From assembly GCA_002348585.1 (NCBI GenBank), contig DEBO01000157.1, positions 1-17,924 on the forward strand: 17,924 nucleotides of DNA. The letters are read 5' to 3'. The number at the start of each line of letters is the position of its first letter. The first letter of the stretch is position 1. Shown in pieces: positions 14,487 to 17,924 of this stretch. Made by a program: the position numbers and the translations under genes. This DNA comes from Alphaproteobacteria bacterium UBA2954. Lineage in GTDB: Bacteria > Pseudomonadota > Alphaproteobacteria > Puniceispirillales > Puniceispirillaceae. The notes under the pieces were generated by a model that had not been told where the DNA came from, did not search any database, and saw only the letters and a program-made list of their open reading frames with translations.

Positions 14487-15080
14487 TTATTCGACAGGTT
14501 TATATTCACCTATCGCTTGAAGAAGCTTAGCAACATAGCGTTTCTGCTGTGACATTGGCAGAGCAGGTCGCGGGGGTGGTTGCCTTCGCGGATTCATCAG
14601 TTCTTCATTCTTTGCTGCCGTCCTGGTTTTGTTTTGTAGCCCCATCTTGCTGTAAATTGTCTCCAGTAGTCCCCAAAGCTGAAAATCAAATGGGCGTGCC
14701 TCAAGCTGCTTCTCTGCCATCTGCCTGGCTCGCAGATATTGACCCTCAGCCATGAATTGTCTGATTAGCCCGAAATTTTTAACACCAGCGCCTGCAGATG
14801 ACGGGTCCTGTTGTTCGGAGGGCTCTGAGGAATAGAGCTGAAGCTGCGCTTCTTCCGGCACATCTTTAGGAGTTGCGCTGTACTCACCCCCCTGAGCAGA
14901 CAAGTCAGTGGTTGGCGGTGGTGACTGTTCCACTCTATCGGCGTATTCTGGCGGATCATAACAGCAGGCAGATGAGGGCGGGACTGTAAGGCCTGTTAAG
15001 CTCAGCACTAACAGAACAATAAACACGCAAAAGAGCAGCGCTGAAATCAGCTTTGTGAGGTTCCGCGCGAAACAGATCAT
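14487..15080 (-). CDS. Membrane-anchored protein with TPR-like C-terminal part
   Basis: Not a recognised family. The protein has 197 residues: an N-terminal signal anchor (about 9-32, LTKLISALLFCVFIVLLVLSL), a Cys pair after it (SSACCYDPPEY; the -3 residue is Ser, so a lipobox is not convincing), and a low-complexity Ser/Pro/Gln linker. Next comes a helical repeat region at about 103-155 (IRQFMAEGQYLRARQMAEKQ, then QLWGLLETIYSKMG), which reads like one or two tetratricopeptide units, with a basic Pro-rich tail. ATG 15080 follows AAGG. The soluble part would lie outside the cytoplasm if the anchor inserts in the usual way. It is 104 nt upstream of mmcB on the same strand, so the two could share a transcript. 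Confidence 0.65.
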   Translation of the reverse strand: MICFARNLTKLISALLFCVFIVLLVLSLTGLTVPPSSACCYDPPEYADRVEQSPPPTTDLSAQGGEYSATPKDVPEEAQLQLYSSEPSEQQDPSSAGAGVKNFGLIRQFMAEGQYLRARQMAEKQLEARPFDFQLWGLLETIYSKMGLQNKTRTAAKNEELMNPRRQPPPRPALPMSQQKRYVAKLLQAIGEYKPVE

Positions 15081-15282
15081 ATACCTTCATCCAATCCGAA
15101 ATAAGAAAACAGCTCCGTGAAGTTTTCACATTCAGGTCATAACGACAGACAAACCACTAAGTTTATCCACATACATTTAAGTTTCGTTAATGTTCATAAG
15201 CAATAAAACAGAGTATCAATTTAAGTCGAATTCGTGCTAATCAAAGGTAGGATGTTAAATATCAGCGGCGAATAAATAAAAA

Positions 15283-15459
15283 ATGTTTGCAAAACCACCT
15301 TTTAAAAACGATGATTTGGCGAGAAAAAAAGCTCTTGAAACTTTGTTAGAAGAAACAAAAACAAGTGTGGAAGACAAAGTTGCTGCGCTAAAAACCGTTC
15401 ATGCTGTTGACAGACAAAAAATTAGTGCGGCTATGTCCAGCATGATGAAGAAAGATTAG
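15283..15459 (+). CDS. Small conserved-looking protein, 58 residues, unknown function
   Basis: A short plus-strand frame, MFAKPPFKNDDLARKKALET through AVDRQKISAAMSSMMKKD. It is strongly charged and predicted mostly helical (ALETLLEETKTSVEDKVAAL), with no membrane segment. Support: biased amino-acid composition, no stops, and an end that just overlaps the stop of the opposing DUF1330 gene by 4 nt, a packing seen between real convergent genes. Against: no clear ribosome site (only GCGGCG 10 nt or more upstream) and no family recognised. Confidence 0.5.
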   Translation: MFAKPPFKNDDLARKKALETLLEETKTSVEDKVAALKTVHAVDRQKISAAMSSMMKKD

Positions 15460-15752
15460 TCAGCCGCTTCAATGATGCGGACCTCACGCACAACACCCCC
15501 GTTCAGCGCAGCCAAAGCCTCAGCATAGCCAGCGCTTTTATAGGCTGCATTCGCTGCCTCAACACTGTCAAATTCAATTAGGACCGTGCGCTGCATCTGT
15601 CCATGTTCATACAGCGAAGCCGGCATGCCGCGGGCGATAATACGCCCCCCAGCTGCAGTTAGTGCTGGTCCAGCCAGGGCCGCGTAAGCGGTCAGCTTAT
15701 CGGAGTCAAGCACTTCATTATAAATCGAAATCCAGTAAGCCTTTTTGCTCAT
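15456..15752 (-). CDS. DUF1330 domain protein
   Basis: Protein of 98 residues matching the DUF1330 family, small ferredoxin-like dimeric alpha-beta barrel proteins of unknown role. Landmarks: AYWISIYNEVLDSDKLTAYA, AAGGRIIARG, RTVLIEFDSVEAANAAYKS and YAEALAAL. ATG 15752 has an AGGT site and is 18 nt after the stop of the ArsC/Spx-like gene, so these two form a likely operon. Other members often sit near redox or catabolic genes; no function can be assigned from that. Confidence 0.85.
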   Translation of the reverse strand: MSKKAYWISIYNEVLDSDKLTAYAALAGPALTAAGGRIIARGMPASLYEHGQMQRTVLIEFDSVEAANAAYKSAGYAEALAALNGGVVREVRIIEAAD

Positions 15753-15770
15753 TTAATGACCTGCATTTGG

Positions 15771-16112
15771 TTAGGCTTTATTTAGCTCAGCACGCATTTC
15801 TTGCGACCAGCCAACAAAACTGACACCTTCGTCAATTATAAGTACCGGCCGTTTCATGAGAGATGGATGTTTCGACAGGAGTGTGTAAGCCTTTTGGCCC
15901 TTATCACCTTCAGATAGTTCGCGCCATGTTGTTGATTTCTTATTGAGTAGAACGTCGTCGCCATGTTTGGCTAAAAGCCCGGCTAAAAGCCCCGGGTCCA
16001 TACCATCTTCGCGCACATCAATTAAAGTTACATTATGACCATCAGCCTCGATCTCTTTCAGGGCTTTGCGGCAGGTGTCACAATTTTTTAACCCATAAAG
16101 TGTCACATTCAT
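15771..16112 (-). CDS. ArsC/Spx/YffB-family thioredoxin-fold protein
   Basis: Protein of 113 residues, the usual length for YffB-like members of the ArsC family. It has the N-terminal strand VTLYGLKNCDTCRKALKEIE with Cys11 and Cys14 (C-x2-C), then LLNKKSTTWRELSE and MKRPVLIIDEGVSFVGWS, the cis-Pro loop and C-terminal strand typical of the family. ArsC proper reduces arsenate with glutathione; YffB-like proteins are more probably glutathione-dependent reductases of other substrates, and no arsenic genes are nearby, so arsenate reduction is not claimed. ATG 16112 follows an AAGGGA site. Cotranscribed with the DUF1330 gene. Confidence 0.85.
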   Translation of the reverse strand: MNVTLYGLKNCDTCRKALKEIEADGHNVTLIDVREDGMDPGLLAGLLAKHGDDVLLNKKSTTWRELSEGDKGQKAYTLLSKHPSLMKRPVLIIDEGVSFVGWSQEMRAELNKA

Positions 16113-16620
16113 TATCGGCGTCCCTTCACCCTGTGCAGGTGTTGCAGCATTCCTTTACAGCCTATTATGGACAACAGTATGAAAGAGTTGCAGATTTAGC
16201 AAGTCTCAAGCCACTTTATTACCTTTTAGAACCTCAAAAATAGTCTTTTTATGCTTTTTTTGGCTCAAACTTTTCACTTTTCTATAACCGGTTTCCTAAA
16301 AACGAACTATTTTTGGCTTTAAGATCACCCTCTACGCAGGCAGGTTTTTGCGATTTAGCGTCATAAAATCAGATAGTTTCATTTTAGCTAGTATCAAAAA
16401 GCTGATACGCGATTAGACTGTAATGCTCCACGTTGAATTACATAGCATTCCAGTTGCAGGTTGAAAATTCCATCCCATCTTTTGCAAAAGGTAGCCTGTA
16501 AAAGGAAGATGTGTGGTAATTTAGACGACTTGAAAAGCAATGTTAAAACTTAGAGAACATCAAAAAAGCTCGACTCAAAACCCTATTCACTACTGGCCCA
16601 ATTAGCGAAGCATAATACTT
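16113..16620. other. Gene-less interval, AT-rich with T-tracts
   Basis: No ORF of convincing length on either strand. It holds several T-tracts (16236-16320, with TTTTTGGCT occurring twice) and one small inverted repeat, GTATCA (16391-16396) with TGATAC (16403-16408). The end nearest 16112 must hold the promoter of the ArsC-like gene; I cannot place its boxes with confidence. Downstream of the lipoprotein gene I see no hairpin followed by a T-run. Confidence 0.5.
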
Positions 16621-17334
16621 CTATTTAGTTATAAAGCTCGGTGAATCGTTCACATTTTTGACTTCAATAGCGTAGCTCTGCTCAGCAGTCAGTTTGCCTT
16701 TATCAATTGCCTGCACAACCAACTCATGAACACCGACATCAGCGTTTGAAGGTGTACCTGTCAATAACCCCTCTGGCGTAAGTTTTAGCCACTCAGGCAA
16801 ATTTACAGCAGAGAATATTAATATATCTCCATGGATGAGATCAATGTCCTCATACTCAAGCTGCTGTTCATACAACATATCTTGTGTTGCAAAACCCAGT
16901 GGCCCAGCTAATACAGTGGGAGCGTCATTTGTATTCTTAACAACAATAGTCAGGCTCAATTCGTCAGACTCGCCGGATAGGTCCGTCACCCGTACCTGTA
17001 CCTCATGCGTTCCTACATCACCGTTTTCAGGCGTTCCCTCCAAAACACCATCAAGGGTGAGATATAGCCAACTAGGTAGCTGAACCGCCGAAAATGTCAG
17101 CTTATCGCCATATTGAAGGTCATCATCTGCAACATGCAGTTGCAGGCTGAAGGGGCTGTCTTCGTTTGCTGAAAGATTGTCTGAAGAAGACGCAGACATC
17201 CCGGGGTCTATATTAATTATGGGTGAAGTTTCTTCAGCTATCGAAATGACAAATGAAGTCACCTTATCTATAGCGGTGCAGGATGTCAGCATCACTAACG
17301 CCAAAACACCCACTAAAATCTTTAACATCCGCAT
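16621..17334 (-). CDS. Small lipoprotein with two cadherin-like (dystroglycan-type, He_PIG) domains
   Basis: Protein of 237 residues. The signal peptide MRMLKILVGVLALVMLTSC ends in the lipobox LTSC, so mature Cys19 would be lipidated. After a Ser-rich spacer come two Ig-like repeats. Repeat 1 (about 57-140) carries GDKLTFSAVQLPSWL, GVLEGTPENGDVGTHEVQVR and NTNDAP. Repeat 2 (about 142-232) carries GDILIFSAVNLPEWL, GLLTGTPSNADVGVHELVV and NVNDSP. These calcium-binding-type repeats are normally found many at a time in large bacterial surface or adhesion proteins; here the chain stops right after the second NxND-P linker (FITK), where a third repeat would begin. It may be a short natural form or the truncated front end of a longer adhesin. 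ATG 17334 has a good GGTGAGGG site. Confidence 0.8.
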   Translation of the reverse strand: MRMLKILVGVLALVMLTSCTAIDKVTSFVISIAEETSPIINIDPGMSASSSDNLSANEDSPFSLQLHVADDDLQYGDKLTFSAVQLPSWLYLTLDGVLEGTPENGDVGTHEVQVRVTDLSGESDELSLTIVVKNTNDAPTVLAGPLGFATQDMLYEQQLEYEDIDLIHGDILIFSAVNLPEWLKLTPEGLLTGTPSNADVGVHELVVQAIDKGKLTAEQSYAIEVKNVNDSPSFITK

Positions 17335-17924
17335 AATGCCCTCACCAGCCCTTTGCCTCTGAAATACGGAGAGATTAATGGTTTTTTTAGCAAAAGGCCA
17401 ACAGTATATTATTGGAAATTAAACTCCATAAGTTTTCATTTGCTCCATATGTAGTCTTTCCGATGAGTTGTTTCAGATTGACCTAGCGCATACGCACGGT
17501 ACTTCTTAGCTCAACAAACACTCATCTGCTTTCATTCTACCGTTCCTCATGTTCACTATTTAATTAACGATATTTTGCCTGTATTTGCAGTTCTTGATCT
17601 AGGCTTCTTCCTGGGTAAAAAAATGTGGTGTCCCACAGTAAGGCCTCCACACTCAACCGAGTAGCTTTCATTGTAGTTCAACCCACCTCAAATTTTTCTG
17701 CTCTTGGGTCAGGTTAATTTGCACACACTACAATATCATGCGATTTCTTGTTATGGCGTTGGGCAGGCTTTAATCTTTACCATGACATATTTACTCTATC
17801 GTCACGTTTTAAGACATGATGTTCTTGAATCCTGACTACTGGGCATGACCACCATATTTGTGAATTCACTTTTATATATTTGGCCGACCTCTGTACTAAT
17901 TCATGGGCCAACAGGCAGTGTTCC
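17335..17924. other. No recognisable gene
   Basis: No ORF of reliable length and no tRNA or repeat array seen in these 590 nt. The first about 50 nt must contain the upstream signals of the lipoprotein gene. The rest has frequent stops on both strands, one minus-strand frame of 35 codons (start near 17674) and a plus-strand frame near 17781-17924, interrupted by a TGA and open to the window edge; neither resembles a family I know. A decayed gene or the flank of a gene beyond the edge is possible. Confidence 0.4.

Noticed and set aside
15771..16112. Arsenate reductase ArsC proper
   Set aside because: The length and motifs fit YffB/Spx-like members better, and there are no ars genes nearby.
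16391..16408. GTATCA/TGATAC hairpin as a terminator or attachment site
   Set aside because: Short stem, no T-run directly after it, no gene ending next to it and no integrase in the window.
17570..17674. Minus-strand MKATRLS... as the start of an IS3-type OrfA
   Set aside because: Only the first few residues resemble OrfA; the rest does not match and no transposase motifs or terminal repeats are seen.

Overview
The window reads as chromosomal DNA of an alphaproteobacterium, plausibly a marine lineage of the SAR116 kind. The class call rests on an iscR-sufBCDS iron-sulfur operon under an Rrf2 regulator, a cysteine-free bL32, HspQ, an MmcB-type nuclease-fold protein, an ald/lrp divergent pair, and a tRNA-Ala whose T arm looks like alphaproteobacterial copies. 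The lineage below class level is inference only. There is no CRISPR array, rRNA, phage module or intact transposase.

Layout. (1) 1-4662, minus strand: promoter and IscR-like operator, Rrf2 regulator, sufB, sufC, sufD, sufS (cut by the window edge). This is a compact operon for making Fe-S clusters, and its regulator probably senses the product. (2) 4729-5568, minus strand: hspQ, rpmF and tRNA-Ala(UGC). (3) 5611-8272: a broken alanine dehydrogenase gene, an intact divergent Lrp-family regulator with a near-consensus Lrp box between them, and selO, a pseudokinase-fold protein AMPylase. (4) 8419-12320, an eroding accessory segment: a Rieske oxygenase alpha-subunit pseudogene, an orphan ParA/MinD-type ATPase, an unrecognised decayed gene, an intact membrane-anchored coiled-coil protein, and an HD-domain (PhnZ-like) pseudogene. 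(5) 12369-13911, plus strand: a class I methyltransferase overlapping an EamA/DMT transporter. (6) 13930-17334: mmcB, a membrane-anchored TPR-like protein, a 58-residue small ORF, a DUF1330 protein, an ArsC/Spx-like thioredoxin-fold protein and a small lipoprotein with two cadherin-like (dystroglycan-type) domains. The stretches 16113-16620 and 17335-17924 show no gene I can support.

The strongest theme is gene decay. At least three recognisable enzymes (Ald, Rieske oxygenase, HD oxygenase or hydrolase) are pseudogenes, and a fourth locus probably is too, while neighbouring regulators and housekeeping genes are intact. Two regulatory sites can be read directly: a dyad matching the core of the type 1 IscR consensus over the regulator promoter, and an Lrp box between lrp and the ald remnant. 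I found no clearly new multi-gene system. The nearest candidates for novelty are the orphan ParA-like ATPase and the single-pass coiled-coil protein, both kept intact between pseudogenes.
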